Assembly (NCBI RefSeq): GCF_029893965.1
Contig: NZ_JARXXP010000003.1
Location: 1-64,000 of the forward strand
Length of the DNA: 64,000 nucleotides
Direction of reading: 5' to 3'
Source of the DNA: Paenibacillus sp. PastM-3
GTDB taxonomy: Bacteria > Bacillota > Bacilli > Paenibacillales > Paenibacillaceae
The position numbers were made by a program, and so were the translations under genes. Below the pieces are notes generated by a model, which was not told the DNA's origin, searched no databases, and worked only from the letters and a program-made list of their open reading frames with translations. Every line of letters begins with the position of its first letter. Position 1 is the stretch's first letter. Positions 39,274 to 48,680 of the stretch are shown in pieces.

Positions 39274-40310
39274 GCAGACGGGGTAAAAGCAGAAATCTGT
39301 GGGGTGCGCTGGTGCTGAGTGTATTTCTGATTCTGCTGTGCAACGGGATACTGATGTTTGGCCTTAGTATGCTGATTATCAAATCCGGACTGATTGATGT
39401 AGGGCGGTTTCATATCTTTTGGCTGGTTTCAGTGCTGCTGCTTGCCAGTGTGCTCACCGGTACAGCCATTACTGCGATTGTCGGCCGGAAGCTGCTGGCT
39501 CCTCTTAATGATCTGAGCGATGCGGCAAAGCGCGTAGCCAAAGGGGATTTCGGTGCCAGAGTGGCATATGAGGACCATAAAGTGGATGTGATCGGTGAGA
39601 TGGCGGTTAACTTTAACAGCATGGTCCATGAACTGGGCAGTATGGAGACGCTGCGCAATGATTTTATCGTCAATGTATCGCATGAATTCAAAACGCCGAT
39701 AGCGGCGATCGAGGGCTACGCCACACTGATGCAGGACCAGGACCTGACGCCTGAGGAACGTGCGGATTACAGCCGGCTGATCATTGAGAGCACCCGGCAG
39801 CTGTCCTCCCTGTCCAGTAACATCCTCAAGCTGTCCAAGCTGGAAAACCAGGAGGTCGTGGGCGGCAAAACAGAGTTCGCACTCGACGAGCAGCTCCGCC
39901 AGGCGTTATTACTGCTGGAAGCCCAGTGGAATGACAAGGGGATCAATCTGGATTTGACGCTTGAACCGGTTGTATATTACGGCAATGAGGAGCTGCTGAT
40001 GCAGGTGTGGCTGAATCTGCTGGGCAATGCGTTCAAATTTACAGATAACGGGGGGGAAGTAGCAGTCAGCCTGTTAGGTACGGAGGCAGCTATAATGGTG
40101 CAAATCTCGGATTCCGGTACCGGAATGACGGAGGAAGTGATGAAGCGGGTCTTTGAGAAGTTCTACCAGGGCGACAAGTCACGTTCAGCAGAGGGCAACG
40201 GCCTCGGGCTGCCGCTGGTGCGGCGGATTGTGGAGCTGAGCGGGGGAAGCGTATTGGTGGAGAGCACGCCGGGGAAGGGCTCGGTGTTTACGGTTAGTTT
40301 GCCGGTGTGA
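39270..40310 (+). CDS. HAMP-domain sensor histidine kinase
   Basis: 346 residues: two N-terminal membrane helices (about 10-36 and 48-70) with only a ~12-residue loop, HAMP domain (PLNDLSDAAKRVAKGDFGAR), HisKA with His138 in NVSHEFKTPIAAIEGYA, and HATPase with NLLGNAFKFTDNGG, DSGTGM and NGLGLPLVRR. The near absence of an extracytoplasmic sensor suggests intramembrane sensing, perhaps with the divergent ABC transporter. GTG start overlaps the regulator stop, so translation is coupled. Confidence 0.92.
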   Translation: MSRRGKSRNLWGALVLSVFLILLCNGILMFGLSMLIIKSGLIDVGRFHIFWLVSVLLLASVLTGTAITAIVGRKLLAPLNDLSDAAKRVAKGDFGARVAYEDHKVDVIGEMAVNFNSMVHELGSMETLRNDFIVNVSHEFKTPIAAIEGYATLMQDQDLTPEERADYSRLIIESTRQLSSLSSNILKLSKLENQEVVGGKTEFALDEQLRQALLLLEAQWNDKGINLDLTLEPVVYYGNEELLMQVWLNLLGNAFKFTDNGGEVAVSLLGTEAAIMVQISDSGTGMTEEVMKRVFEKFYQGDKSRSAEGNGLGLPLVRRIVELSGGSVLVESTPGKGSVFTVSLPV

Positions 40311-40346
40311 GGGGAATGCATTCGTCAATCCACCCCGCTGTACGGG

Positions 40347-40536
40347 AATAACTGCACTCTGTGCAACTAAAAACAGCAAAAACCTGCATCTGCGCCGTAT
40401 AACTGTATTCCGTGCAACTAAACCGGCCCGAATCGGCTAAAAAGGCCGTTTTCGGCTTTTTTAGTTGTACCAAATACACTTAAAGTGCTGTTGGAGCAAA
40501 AAAACAGGGATAATAAGTGTATAAGTTGCAGTTAAG
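40347..40536. repeat. Dispersed palindromic intergenic repeat, copy B (four elements)
   Basis: Four elements again: ATAACTGCACTCTGTGCAAC, TAACTGTATTCCGTGCAACT, TTAGTTGTACCAAATACACT and AAGTGTATAAGTTGCAGTTA, at roughly 55-60-base spacing. The arrangement matches copies A and C. It starts about 30 bases after the kinase stop. The remaining 140 bases to the acetyltransferase hold a small AGAATAA/TTATTCT inverted repeat near 40606 and the promoter region of that gene. Confidence 0.8.
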
Positions 40537-40674
40537 TTGCTAACCAGTCGATAGAGATGCAGCGGAGGAAATAAAGCAGACTGCGGCGAATGACATTATA
40601 TCTAGAATAAACCAAATTATTCTTGTACCCTGGATAAATGTTGTCTAGTCCCCACTTTTATAAGGAGGCTGTAT

Positions 40675-41217
40675 ATGTCCTATAACTATGTCAGTAAAAC
40701 AATAACCACGGAACGGCTGCTGCTGAGAATGTTTAACTCATCTGATGCAGCAGCGGTAGCTAAGCTGTGCAACAACTATAATATATACAAAACAACAATA
40801 TACCTCCCGTATCCCTACACGATTGATGATGCCCTGAGTTGGATTGACCGCCATGGAGCTAACTTTGATGCAAGGCTGTCGTACGAGTTTGCCGTAACAG
40901 ACAAGATCAGCGGAGCATTATATGGTGCGATAGCCTTGTCCTGCAATGAAAAATCCAACAACGGCGAATTGGCTTACTGGATTGGTGAGGAGTTTTGGGG
41001 AAGAGGCTATGCTACTGAGGCGGCTGAGGCAATGGTGAAGTTTGCTTTTGAAGACAGGCTGTACCATAAGGTATTCGCTCGTTACTTCAGCTCGAATACG
41101 GCCTCGGGTAAGGTAATGGAGAAAATAGGCATGAGTAAGGAAGGGGTATTGAGGGAGCATATCAGAAAAGATGGACGGTACGAGGATCTGGTGCATTACG
41201 GGATTATCCGGCCATAA
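40675..41217 (+). CDS. GNAT acetyltransferase (RimJ/RimL type)
   Basis: 180 residues with the GNAT_3 pattern: TERLLLRMFNSSDAAAVAKL at the start, ELAYWIGEEFWGRGYATEAA as motif A for acetyl-CoA binding, and FARYFSSNTASGKVMEKIGM then GVLREHIRKDGRYEDLVHYG at the end. These enzymes acetylate N-terminal or small-molecule amines; the substrate is not predictable. TAAGGAGG precedes the ATG. It is monocistronic and converges on the SLH protein gene. Confidence 0.9.
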   Translation: MSYNYVSKTITTERLLLRMFNSSDAAAVAKLCNNYNIYKTTIYLPYPYTIDDALSWIDRHGANFDARLSYEFAVTDKISGALYGAIALSCNEKSNNGELAYWIGEEFWGRGYATEAAEAMVKFAFEDRLYHKVFARYFSSNTASGKVMEKIGMSKEGVLREHIRKDGRYEDLVHYGIIRP

Positions 41218-41257
41218 AAAAATTCAGCTTCCTGTAAGCTGCTGAATCAGCATATAA

Positions 41258-41298
41258 ACAAAGAAAAGAAAGGCATCCGGTGCCGTTCTTTTCTTTGT
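41258..41298. terminator. Bidirectional intrinsic terminator
   Basis: ACAAAGAAAAGAA and TTCTTTTCTTTGT form a perfect 13-bp outer stem with an inner GGCA/TGCC stem. It lies between convergent genes. A smaller hairpin, ATTCAGC/GCTGAAT, lies just before it. Confidence 0.8.
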
Positions 41299-41328
41299 AC
41301 ATTAGAGGAGTGAGTTACGTCAGCACTC

Positions 41329-42360
41329 TCATTTTGCGCCTTTATTTTTCAGAATTTCCTGCACCCGGCTGACCATCGCAGTCCCGTCTGTACGGGTGAT
41401 CGGGTCTTTCGGGTTGAAATTGCCGCCTTCGTCCAGGCTGACAATCTTCAGGGCAAGCGCCGTCTGAATTGCTCCTGAGTTCAGAATATCCATTTGATCC
41501 TCGTCCGCAACGACGACGGGAATAAGCTTATACATCGGCAGCTGGCCGCTTGTCTGCAGCGTATTAATCAGCAGGTAAGTGAAGGATTCTCTGCTCATGC
41601 TGGCAGCCGGGGCGATCTTAATCTGCAGATCCGCTTCAGGTCCTACGGCTTCCATAATCAATTGAACGGCTTCTTCTGCGGTAAGGATCTCGTTCTGGGC
41701 AGCCGGTGCCGGATGTGCTTTCAGGTAGGCCAGCGCATTGCTGATCTCTACCGCAGCTTCAGCACGGGTAATCTGCTGCTTCGGATTCAGCTTGCCGCTG
41801 TTATCCAGCTTCACTACCCCGTAGGCCAGGGCGCGCTGGATCGAGCCGGAATACTCAGCCGTAACCTGATCCTGATCTGCGAATTCCACCGGTGCGATCT
41901 TGATCATCGGCAGCCTGCCGCCCAGCTCAATCGCATCAATGAGCTGATGGGTGAAGGCTTCGCGCGTCAGCTTGCGGCCCGGCTGCAGATCAGCCGGCAG
42001 GTCCAGCCCGTGGACGCCTGCAATAATGAGTGCCTGCGCATACCATGCGGTATCACTCGCATTTACAAAATAATCCGAAGCCTTCGGCGCCTTCACAAAC
42101 CGGATTGTATCCAGATTGAGGCCGGCGGCATTGACGATCATCTGCACGCCTTCCGCCTCAGAGATAGGCAGATGCGGGCCGAACTTCGTTGCGCTGAGCC
42201 CTTTAATTAACCCCTGATCCTGCAGGGCGATGATTTTTTCTTTATCCGCTACATTGTTCAGATCGGTAAAAGCGGCGGCGGAAGCAAATTGCTCCCCGGC
42301 AAAGCTGAACGCAATTGCAGCAGCGGCGGATAGTGTAACGAGCTTGAATGATTTTTTCAT
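41329..42360 (-). CDS. Secreted S-layer-homology (SLH) domain protein
   Basis: 343 residues: Sec signal peptide (LVTLSAAAAIAFSFAGEQFA), then SLH-like repeats. The first is FTDLNNVADKEKIIALQDQG and on to GLSATKFGPHLPISEAE; later ones end NPKQQITRAEAAVEISNAL and NFNPKDPITRTDGTAMVSRV. There are also two related segments with REAFTHQLIDAIE/RESFTYLLINTLQ followed by LPMIKIAPV/LPMYKLIPV, an internal duplication. SLH domains bind secondary cell-wall polymer. No enzymatic domain is present, so it is a small wall-associated protein. Confidence 0.88.
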   Translation of the reverse strand: MKKSFKLVTLSAAAAIAFSFAGEQFASAAAFTDLNNVADKEKIIALQDQGLIKGLSATKFGPHLPISEAEGVQMIVNAAGLNLDTIRFVKAPKASDYFVNASDTAWYAQALIIAGVHGLDLPADLQPGRKLTREAFTHQLIDAIELGGRLPMIKIAPVEFADQDQVTAEYSGSIQRALAYGVVKLDNSGKLNPKQQITRAEAAVEISNALAYLKAHPAPAAQNEILTAEEAVQLIMEAVGPEADLQIKIAPAASMSRESFTYLLINTLQTSGQLPMYKLIPVVVADEDQMDILNSGAIQTALALKIVSLDEGGNFNPKDPITRTDGTAMVSRVQEILKNKGAK

Positions 42361-42517
42361 TAGAGTTCACCTCAGGGTGTAGTTTGTGGTCATTTGTTTT
42401 CATAGACGGACGATGATACAAAAAGGTTACAGCAATTATTTTATCCTCTGAATGAACGATTCCCCCTGGCTGTACGTATTACAGTTAGTTGTTTAACAGT
42501 ATGGGAGAGGTGAAGGC

Positions 42518-43231
42518 ATGCTAACCATCAGAGGATTTTCCAAAAGCTATAAGGGCGGTAAGAAGGCCGTACATAATCTGAATCTGACAGTCGAGCAGGG
42601 GGACATTTACGGCTTTATCGGGCATAACGGGGCAGGCAAAACGACAACGATCCGGGCGGTCGTGGGCGTTATGGATTTTGAAGAGGGCGAGATTGAAATT
42701 GACGGCATTTCGATGAAAAAGGACCCTCTGGCCTGCAAGTCGCGGATCGCGTACATTCCTGATAACCCGGACCTGTATGATCATCTCACGGGCATTCAGT
42801 ACCTTAATTTTATCGGCGATCTGTTTAACGTATCCCGGAAGGACCGTGAGCTGCTCATTGCCAAATACGGCGGCGCTTTTCAGCTGACTCCCCATCTCGG
42901 AGATCTGATCTCCGGGTATTCCCACGGCATGAAGCAGAAGCTGGCGATTATTTCTGCGCTGATTCACAAGCCGAAGCTGCTGGTGCTGGATGAGCCTTTT
43001 GTCGGACTGGACCCGAAGGCGGCTCATACGCTGAAAACAATCATGGCGGAGGTGTGCAGGGAGGGCAGTGCAATTTTTTTCTCCACGCATGTGCTGGATA
43101 CGGCAGAGAAGCTGTGCAACAAGATTGCGATTATCAAGGAAGGCCGGCTGATTACAGAGGGCAGAACTGAGGATGTAAAAGGGGAAAATAGCCTGGAGGA
43201 CGTATTTATGGAGCTGATTGATTATGGTTAA
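42518..43231 (+). CDS. ABC exporter ATP-binding protein
   Basis: 237 residues: Walker A GHNGAGKTTT, signature SGYSHGMKQKL, Walker B LLVLDEPFVGLD, H-loop STHVLD, and the typical C-terminal EGRLITEGRTEDVKGENSLED. It is the ABC-2/DRA class that pairs with separate multi-spanning exporter permeases. GGGAGAGG precedes the ATG. It overlaps the permease gene by 8 bases. Substrate unknown. Confidence 0.92.
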   Translation: MLTIRGFSKSYKGGKKAVHNLNLTVEQGDIYGFIGHNGAGKTTTIRAVVGVMDFEEGEIEIDGISMKKDPLACKSRIAYIPDNPDLYDHLTGIQYLNFIGDLFNVSRKDRELLIAKYGGAFQLTPHLGDLISGYSHGMKQKLAIISALIHKPKLLVLDEPFVGLDPKAAHTLKTIMAEVCREGSAIFFSTHVLDTAEKLCNKIAIIKEGRLITEGRTEDVKGENSLEDVFMELIDYG

Positions 43232-44822
43232 TATCTGGAGACTGACGAAGCTGCAGCTGATCTCGACCTTTGGCTTCAATAAAGCCCTGCATACCAGGGA
43301 TGCAAAAGAGCGGCGCAAGCTGCTCCTGCTCAGCATCGCCATTCTGCTCGGTGTGCTGCTGATTGCCGTTTTTTCGTTCGGGTACAGCTATGCGATGGCA
43401 ACAGCTTTTGAGCAAATCGGCCGGTTAGACCTGCTCCTGGCTATTATGATGGCTGTCACGTCAGTTGTCGGGTTCTTCACCACGGTGTATAAAGCGGGCG
43501 GCGTGCTGTTCAGCTATAAGGACTATGATCTGCTGATGTCACTGCCGGTGAAGACGAGTCATGTGGTGGCGAGCCGGGTACTGCAGCTGTATGTGCTGAA
43601 TCTGTTTTTTACCTTGATGGTGATGCTGCCGGCGGGAGCAGTCTATGCGTTAAAAGTGCATCCGGAAGCGTATTACTATCTGCTTTTTGTGCCGCTGCTG
43701 CTCTGCATTCCGTTAATTCCGATCATTGCAGCGACCGTGATCTGCGCACTGATCAGCTGGTTCTCCTCCCGGTTCCGGGCGAGCCGGATGATCAGCCTGG
43801 TATTGACCCTGCTGTTCGTGGTTGCTATGATCCTGGGTTCATTCACACTGGACGGGAACGGGGCGGAGCTGGCTGATCTGGGAACAGGGCTGGCGGATAC
43901 GATATTCAAGCTATACCCGCTTACAGAGCTATATGTGGATGCTGTGAGTGCATACCGGATGGATGCTTTTCTCTTGTTTATATTGCTGTCCGTGCTCGCA
44001 TTTGTAGTGTTCTGCACCGTGCTGGGAACCCGCTATAAAGCGATTCATACCGGTCTGACTACCAGCCGGGCAGGCGGGAAATATACGATGCAGCCGCTCC
44101 AAGCATCCACAGCCTTTCAGGCTCTGTACCGCAAGGAGCTGCGCCGTTATTTCAGCTCTTCCAATTATGTGCTGAACACCGGGATTGGCATGGTGCTGCT
44201 GCTCATCATGTCAATCTCCCTGCTGTTTACCAGTCCGGAGCAGCTCGGACAGCTGGCCGACATTCCGCAGCTGCAGCGGTATCTTAATACATTAGCGCCG
44301 CTGTTCGTGTCCTTATTCGTAGCCCTTAGCTGCACTACGTCCAGTTCCATATCCCTGGAGGGCAACAATCTGTGGATTCTGCGGAGCTCTCCAGTGCCTA
44401 AGCACATTATTCTGCTCAGCAAGGTAGCGGTGAACCTGACCATTACGGTACCTGTAACGGTTGTGAGCTGTGTGCTGCTGATGATCTCACTGGGCACTGG
44501 TTGGGCAGACAGCCTGCTGCTGTTCGTGATCCCTGTCATCTACGCCTGCTATACCGCACTGATGGGCATTATCGTTAACCTGAAGCTGCCCAAGCTGGAG
44601 TGGACTAACGAGGTTCAGGTCGTCAAGCAAAGTGCAGCTGTGCTGGTGGCGATGCTGCTGGGCTTCATCAGCCTGATTATTCCAGCGGGACTGTCGTTTG
44701 TGCTGACCAGTGTGGACGGCAGGGTAATTATGCTCGGGGCCGGGGTAATCCTGGCTGGAGTGTGCGCCGGGATGTACAGGTATGTTAAGGCGCAGGGAGA
44801 AAGATTGTTTCTGAGGTTGTGA
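43224..44822 (+). CDS. ABC exporter permease (ABC-2-like)
   Basis: About 532 residues with roughly 12 predicted membrane segments and short loops. It begins MVNIWRLTKLQLISTFGFNK. The mid-protein cytoplasmic region contains LYRKELRRYFSSSNYVLNTG, a feature of large exporter permeases. The ATG is preceded by GGAG 10 bases upstream, inside the ATPase gene, so translation is coupled. A TTG two codons earlier is less likely. With the ATPase it forms a two-gene exporter of unknown cargo. Confidence 0.85.
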   Translation: MVNIWRLTKLQLISTFGFNKALHTRDAKERRKLLLLSIAILLGVLLIAVFSFGYSYAMATAFEQIGRLDLLLAIMMAVTSVVGFFTTVYKAGGVLFSYKDYDLLMSLPVKTSHVVASRVLQLYVLNLFFTLMVMLPAGAVYALKVHPEAYYYLLFVPLLLCIPLIPIIAATVICALISWFSSRFRASRMISLVLTLLFVVAMILGSFTLDGNGAELADLGTGLADTIFKLYPLTELYVDAVSAYRMDAFLLFILLSVLAFVVFCTVLGTRYKAIHTGLTTSRAGGKYTMQPLQASTAFQALYRKELRRYFSSSNYVLNTGIGMVLLLIMSISLLFTSPEQLGQLADIPQLQRYLNTLAPLFVSLFVALSCTTSSSISLEGNNLWILRSSPVPKHIILLSKVAVNLTITVPVTVVSCVLLMISLGTGWADSLLLFVIPVIYACYTALMGIIVNLKLPKLEWTNEVQVVKQSAAVLVAMLLGFISLIIPAGLSFVLTSVDGRVIMLGAGVILAGVCAGMYRYVKAQGERLFLRL

Positions 44823-44863
44823 GGAAGAGCCAGTCAATATATAGAAAAATCCCATTCTCAATA

Positions 44864-44912
44864 AAGGTGCGATAAATGTTCGGTGATGAACCGGCTTCTC
44901 GCACCTTCTTTA
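44864..44912 (+). terminator. Intrinsic terminator of the ABC exporter operon
   Basis: AAGGTGCGA and TCGCACCTT form a 9-bp stem; inner CGGTGATGAACCG can also pair. TCTTTAATTT follows. Confidence 0.78.
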
Positions 44913-44937
44913 ATTTGGAAGAGGGCGCTGGATTATA

Positions 44938-45423
44938 GTGAATAAGGTGAAATTTGTGCCTGCTTTAGCTTTAAAGGAAAATGATAACTCGGCTAATACT
45001 TTTATTTACTATGTGGCGCTCTCCTTCTTTATATTGTTGATTCCGTTTGCATTTGTTGGTTCTTTTAACAATGTTTCGTTTTTGGTTTCATTCGCATTTT
45101 CCGGCCTGTTTTTTATCTTGTATGATATGGTTGCTAGAAAAAGTGGCCTAATGTTGTTCTTGGGAATCTTATTTACAGTCATCATTCCGCAAATTTTACA
45201 ACTAAAAGGAATTCATCGAACTCTCAGTTATCTGATATTGAAGTTTAATGAATGGTTTGCCTTTGACATAAGTTCATCTTCAATAAGCAATGCACTGACA
45301 ATAGCGAGTTTAGGTCTAGTTCTGTTTAGTTTATCCAATAAAAATGAGAAAATTAAAGAAATGAGTGTTGAAAACAAAAAGTTGAGTGAAACGTTAGATC
45401 AGCAAGAGGATTGGACGAAATAA
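44938..45423 (+). CDS. Membrane protein of unknown function with C-terminal coiled coil
   Basis: 161 residues with four hydrophobic segments (about 22-42, 45-62, 68-86, 115-132) and a charged C-terminal helix (NEKIKEMSVENKKLSETLDQ) with coiled-coil character. A GTG start is used, with only GAGGG about 14 bases upstream. It is AT-rich compared with neighbours, and its stop codon coincides with the first bases of a dispersed repeat, which suggests that the repeat inserted at, or redefined, its 3' end. I do not recognise the family. Confidence 0.6.
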   Translation: MNKVKFVPALALKENDNSANTFIYYVALSFFILLIPFAFVGSFNNVSFLVSFAFSGLFFILYDMVARKSGLMLFLGILFTVIIPQILQLKGIHRTLSYLILKFNEWFAFDISSSSISNALTIASLGLVLFSLSNKNEKIKEMSVENKKLSETLDQQEDWTK

Positions 45424-45571
45424 AGGGGAAAAGTGGCGGAGGGGAATTTTGGAACTGTAGGAGCGTTAGCGACCGCCTTTGTCTGCGGATTTCCACCGCG
45501 AACAGCGGTTAAATCAAGAAATCTGCAGAAGGGCAGCGGCCGGAAGTCCAAACATTCTCTGGAGTCACGGC
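45421..45571. repeat. Dispersed structured intergenic element, copy 2
   Basis: It matches 31724-31912 from TAAAGGG to GGAGTCACGGC with about 40 bases fewer. The first TAA serves as the stop codon of the preceding gene. The complementary parts TCTGCGGATTT/AAATCTGCAGA and ACCGC-GAACA-GCGGT are kept, so the structure is conserved between copies. Confidence 0.85.
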
Positions 45572-45611
45572 CAAACCCAAAATACAAAGATCACCCATCT
45601 AATTCAATAAA

Positions 45612-45653
45612 AACCGGTTCAGCTGCCCATGGGGGTAGACAGCTGAACCGGTT
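45612..45653. terminator. Hairpin terminator between convergent units
   Basis: AACCGGTTCAGCTG and CAGCTGAACCGGTT form a perfect 14-bp stem with a 14-base loop; AT-rich sequence follows on both sides (ATTTATAA and TTTTATTG on the minus strand). It probably ends ahpF transcription. Confidence 0.82.
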
Positions 45654-45668
45654 ATTTATAATGCCGAA

Positions 45669-47198
45669 TTAATTGCGGATCAGATAATCGAATGCTCCCA
45701 GGGCGGCTGTAGCGCCGGAGCCCATGGAGATGATGATCTGCTTGTAAGGGCTGTTGGTGCAGTCGCCAGCGGCGAAGACACCCGGAATGCTGGTTGCGCC
45801 ATGGTTGTCGACGATAATCTCGCCGAAGCGGGTGCGTTCCAGTGTCTCGGCCAGCCAGTCGGTGTTCGGCACAAGGCCGATCTGGACGAACACACCTTCC
45901 AGCTCGACATGCTGTTCCGTACCGGTATCGCGTTCAATATAGGTAATGCCGTTCACCTTGTCGGTTCCGGTAATTTCCTTGGTCTGAACGTTCTTGTGCA
46001 CGGTTACGTTAGGCAGGCTGTACAGACGCTGCTGGAGTACGGAGTCTGCCTTCAGCTCAGGCATGAATTCCAGAACGGTTACATGGCTGACGATACCTGC
46101 CAGGTCAATCGCCGCTTCGATACCGGAGTTGCCGCCGCCGATGACAGCGACATGCTTGCCTGCGAAGAGCGGGCCGTCACAGTGCGGACAGTACGCCACG
46201 CCTTTGTTCTTGAACTCGGCTTCGCCGGGAACACCCACATTGCGCCAGCGGGCGCCGGTGGAGAGAATGACCGTCTTGCTCTTCAGCACGGCGCCGTTCT
46301 CCAGCTCAATTTCGATGAGTTCCTTCTTCTCCAGGCGCTTGGCGCGCAGGGTCTTCATCACATCGATCTCGTATTCCTTCACATGCTCTTCCAGGCTCGC
46401 TGCGAGCTTCGGACCTTCGGTGTACTTCGTGCCGATGAAGTTCTCGATGCCGAGCGTCTCCATGATCTGGCCGCCGAAGCGCTCGGCGACGATGCCGGTG
46501 CGGATGCCTTTGCGGGCGGCATAGATAGCTGCACTCGCACCGGCAGGACCGCCGCCGACAACCAGCACATCAAATGGTGCCTTGTCGGATAATTCGGAAG
46601 CATCCGGTCCGGTACCCAGCTTGGCGAGGATTTCTTCAGCGGTCATCCGGCCGCTGCCAAAGAACTCGCCGTTCAGGTAAACGGACGGCACTGCCATAAC
46701 ATCCTTGCTCTCGACTTCGCTCTTGAAGGCGGCGCCGTCGATCATTGTACTGGTTACGCCGCTGTTAAGTACGCTCATCAGGTTAAGCGCCTGTACCACA
46801 TCAGGGCAGTTGTGGCAAGTTAAGCTGATGTAGGTCTCGAAGTGGTATTCACCCTTGAGGCCCTTGATCTGATCGATGGTTGCCTGCTCCGCCTTCGGAG
46901 CTCTGCCGCTTACTTGCAGCAGTGCAAGCACCAGCGAGGTGAATTCGTGGCCGAGCGGAACGCCGGCAAAGGTAACGCCGGTATCTTCACCCGGACGATT
47001 CACGCTGAAGCTTGGCGTACGCGGAAGTGCAGTATGTTCTACTTTGATATTGGCCGACATTTCGGCCAGCTCATTCACCAGAGACAGCGTTTCTTGCGAA
47101 ACGCTGTCGTCTCCGGCGCTGACCTTCAGCAGTACCTCGCCCTCCATGAGCTGAAGATACTGTGCTAATTGTGCTTTGATATCCGCATCAAGCGCCAT
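45669..47198 (-). CDS. ahpF: Alkyl hydroperoxide reductase subunit F
   Basis: The 509-residue flavoprotein passes electrons from NADH to AhpC. The N-terminal double-thioredoxin-like domain carries CHNC (Cys128, Cys131). The thioredoxin-reductase-like part has the FAD motif [19 protein letters not shown], the redox pair in [10 protein letters not shown] (about 337) and the second dinucleotide motif [32 protein letters not shown] is the C-terminal FAD contact. It follows ahpC by 14 bases on the same strand. Confidence 0.96.
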   Translation of the reverse strand: MALDADIKAQLAQYLQLMEGEVLLKVSAGDDSVSQETLSLVNELAEMSANIKVEHTALPRTPSFSVNRPGEDTGVTFAGVPLGHEFTSLVLALLQVSGRAPKAEQATIDQIKGLKGEYHFETYISLTCHNCPDVVQALNLMSVLNSGVTSTMIDGAAFKSEVESKDVMAVPSVYLNGEFFGSGRMTAEEILAKLGTGPDASELSDKAPFDVLVVGGGPAGASAAIYAARKGIRTGIVAERFGGQIMETLGIENFIGTKYTEGPKLAASLEEHVKEYEIDVMKTLRAKRLEKKELIEIELENGAVLKSKTVILSTGARWRNVGVPGEAEFKNKGVAYCPHCDGPLFAGKHVAVIGGGNSGIEAAIDLAGIVSHVTVLEFMPELKADSVLQQRLYSLPNVTVHKNVQTKEITGTDKVNGITYIERDTGTEQHVELEGVFVQIGLVPNTDWLAETLERTRFGEIIVDNHGATSIPGVFAAGDCTNSPYKQIIISMGSGATAALGAFDYLIRN

Positions 47199-47212
47199 GT
47201 TTCATCCGCTCC

Positions 47213-47776
47213 TTAGATTTTGCCTACGAGGTCAAGGCTTGGTTTCAGGGTTGTGCTGCCTTCCTGCCATTTAGCAGGGCATACTTCGCCCGGGTTGTTG
47301 CGTACGTATTGTGCAGCCTTGATCTTGTTGACCAGGATGCTGGCATCGCGGCCGATGCCGTCAGCATTGATTTCGATAGCCTGAATTACGCCGTCAGGGT
47401 CAATGATGAATGTTCCGCGGTCAGCCATACCGGCTTCTTCAATCAGAACGTCGAAGTTGCGGGAGATGGTGTGGGAAGGGTCACCGATCATGATGTATGT
47501 GATCTTGCCGATGGCTTCGGAGCTATCGTGCCATGCTTTATGTGTAAAGTGGGTATCGGTGGAAACAGAGTACACTTCAACACCCAGGCTCTTCAAAGTT
47601 TCGTATTCGTTCTGCAGGTCTTCCAGCTCAGTAGGACATACGAAAGTGAAATCTGCAGGGTAGAAGCAAACTACGCTCCATTTTCCTTTGAGATCAGCTT
47701 CGGATACATCGATGAAACTTCCATTGTGGTAGGCGGACGCTTTAAACGGCAGGACTTCTTTTCCAATCAGAGACAT
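47213..47776 (-). CDS. ahpC: Alkyl hydroperoxide reductase subunit C (2-Cys peroxiredoxin)
   Basis: The 187-residue peroxiredoxin reduces peroxides and is recycled by AhpF. The peroxidatic Cys47 lies in [12 protein letters not shown] and the resolving Cys166 in GEVCPAKW. The in-frame extension to 47866 would add about 30 residues not found in the family; this start (MSLIGKEV) has the TAGGAGG site. A Fur/PerR-type box lies 75 bases upstream. Confidence 0.97.
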   Translation of the reverse strand: MSLIGKEVLPFKASAYHNGSFIDVSEADLKGKWSVVCFYPADFTFVCPTELEDLQNEYETLKSLGVEVYSVSTDTHFTHKAWHDSSEAIGKITYIMIGDPSHTISRNFDVLIEEAGMADRGTFIIDPDGVIQAIEINADGIGRDASILVNKIKAAQYVRNNPGEVCPAKWQEGSTTLKPSLDLVGKI

Positions 47777-47850
47777 TTTTATTTTCCTCCTAAAATTGTT
47801 TTCTGCACAAGAGCGGGCTTGTAGGCCATCCTTGTATAGCAGTTCTTTGT

Positions 47851-47865
47851 TGATAATTATTATCA
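47851..47865 (-). promoter_or_regulatory. Fur/PerR-type box upstream of ahpCF
   Basis: TGATAATTATTATCA is a perfect 7-1-7 inverted repeat, matching the Fur-family consensus. ahpCF is normally a PerR target in bacilli, and PerR boxes (TTATAATNATTATAA) differ at two symmetric positions, so either PerR or Fur could read it. The rest of 47866-48098 is the promoter region of the sigma factor gene, with a TTGACA at 48010-48015. Confidence 0.8.
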
Positions 47866-48098
47866 TCTAGAAATTATTATTTGTCAAGCGTACGTTGTGA
47901 ATTTCACAAGTCGTTCATCTTTCATAAGAGGACAGACGGTAAACCATAGTTATCCAATAATAAATTACCCTGCAGCAGCCCTGATAATTGTGTAGAATGT
48001 TTGAACAATTTGACAAGCCCCTTATTTTCTTGTGAAATATCGAACAAAGTCTCCTTATCATTCGTAATGTAAGATGACAGAGCAGACGGAGGGAGAGA

Positions 48099-48680
48099 AT
48101 GATTAGCGACAGACAGCTTATAGAAAGCTATAGATCCGGTCAGCAGGAGGCTCTTGAGCATCTGATCAACAGGTACAGGGATAGTTTATTCCGGTTTTGC
48201 TATCATCTTTCCCTGGAAAAGCAGGAGGCAGAAGATCTGTTTCAGGAGGTGTGGGTACGTGTACTCCGTAAGCTGGAGAAGTATGATCCGGAGCGGCCGT
48301 TTAAAGCCTGGCTGTTCCAGGTGACCCTGAATATACATAAAGACCGATACCGGAAATGGAAAAAGCTGCGTGAGCGCCTGACGCTGGCCTGGACCGACGA
48401 AAGCGGCAGGTTTAAGGAAACCAGGGATGCTGCGCCGTTAACAGAAGATTTTTTGATGAAAAAAGAAGAGGTTCTATACCTGGAGCAATGTCTGCGAACA
48501 CTGCCCAAGCGTTATCTTGCCCCATTGATTTTGTTTTATTATGAAGAATTCAGCTATGAAAGTATCGGAGAGGTGCTGGGTGTTCCGCTGGGGACGGTAA
48601 AATCCAGACTGAATCAGGGAAAAAAGCTGCTTAAAGCAGCAATGGGGGAGCGAGAGAATGAACGAGCCAATGGAAAATGA
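48099..48680 (+). CDS. ECF-type RNA polymerase sigma factor
   Basis: 193 residues: region 2 (RYRDSLFRFCYHLSLEKQEA, then EDLFQEVWVRVLRKLEKYDP with RPFKAWLFQVTLNIHKDRYR) and region 4 (LEQCLRTLPKRYLAPLILFY, then YESIGEVLGVPLGTVKSRLN). GGAGGGAGAG precedes the ATG. Its stop overlaps the next gene by 23 bases. The three following small genes are cotranscribed; the first is the likely membrane anti-sigma or partner. Confidence 0.93.
   Translation: MISDRQLIESYRSGQQEALEHLINRYRDSLFRFCYHLSLEKQEAEDLFQEVWVRVLRKLEKYDPERPFKAWLFQVTLNIHKDRYRKWKKLRERLTLAWTDESGRFKETRDAAPLTEDFLMKKEEVLYLEQCLRTLPKRYLAPLILFYYEEFSYESIGEVLGVPLGTVKSRLNQGKKLLKAAMGERENERANGK

Noticed and set aside
47922..48161. 79-residue minus-strand ORF before the ECF sigma gene
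   Set aside because: It overlaps the sigma gene start, has no ribosome binding site and lies in the promoter region.
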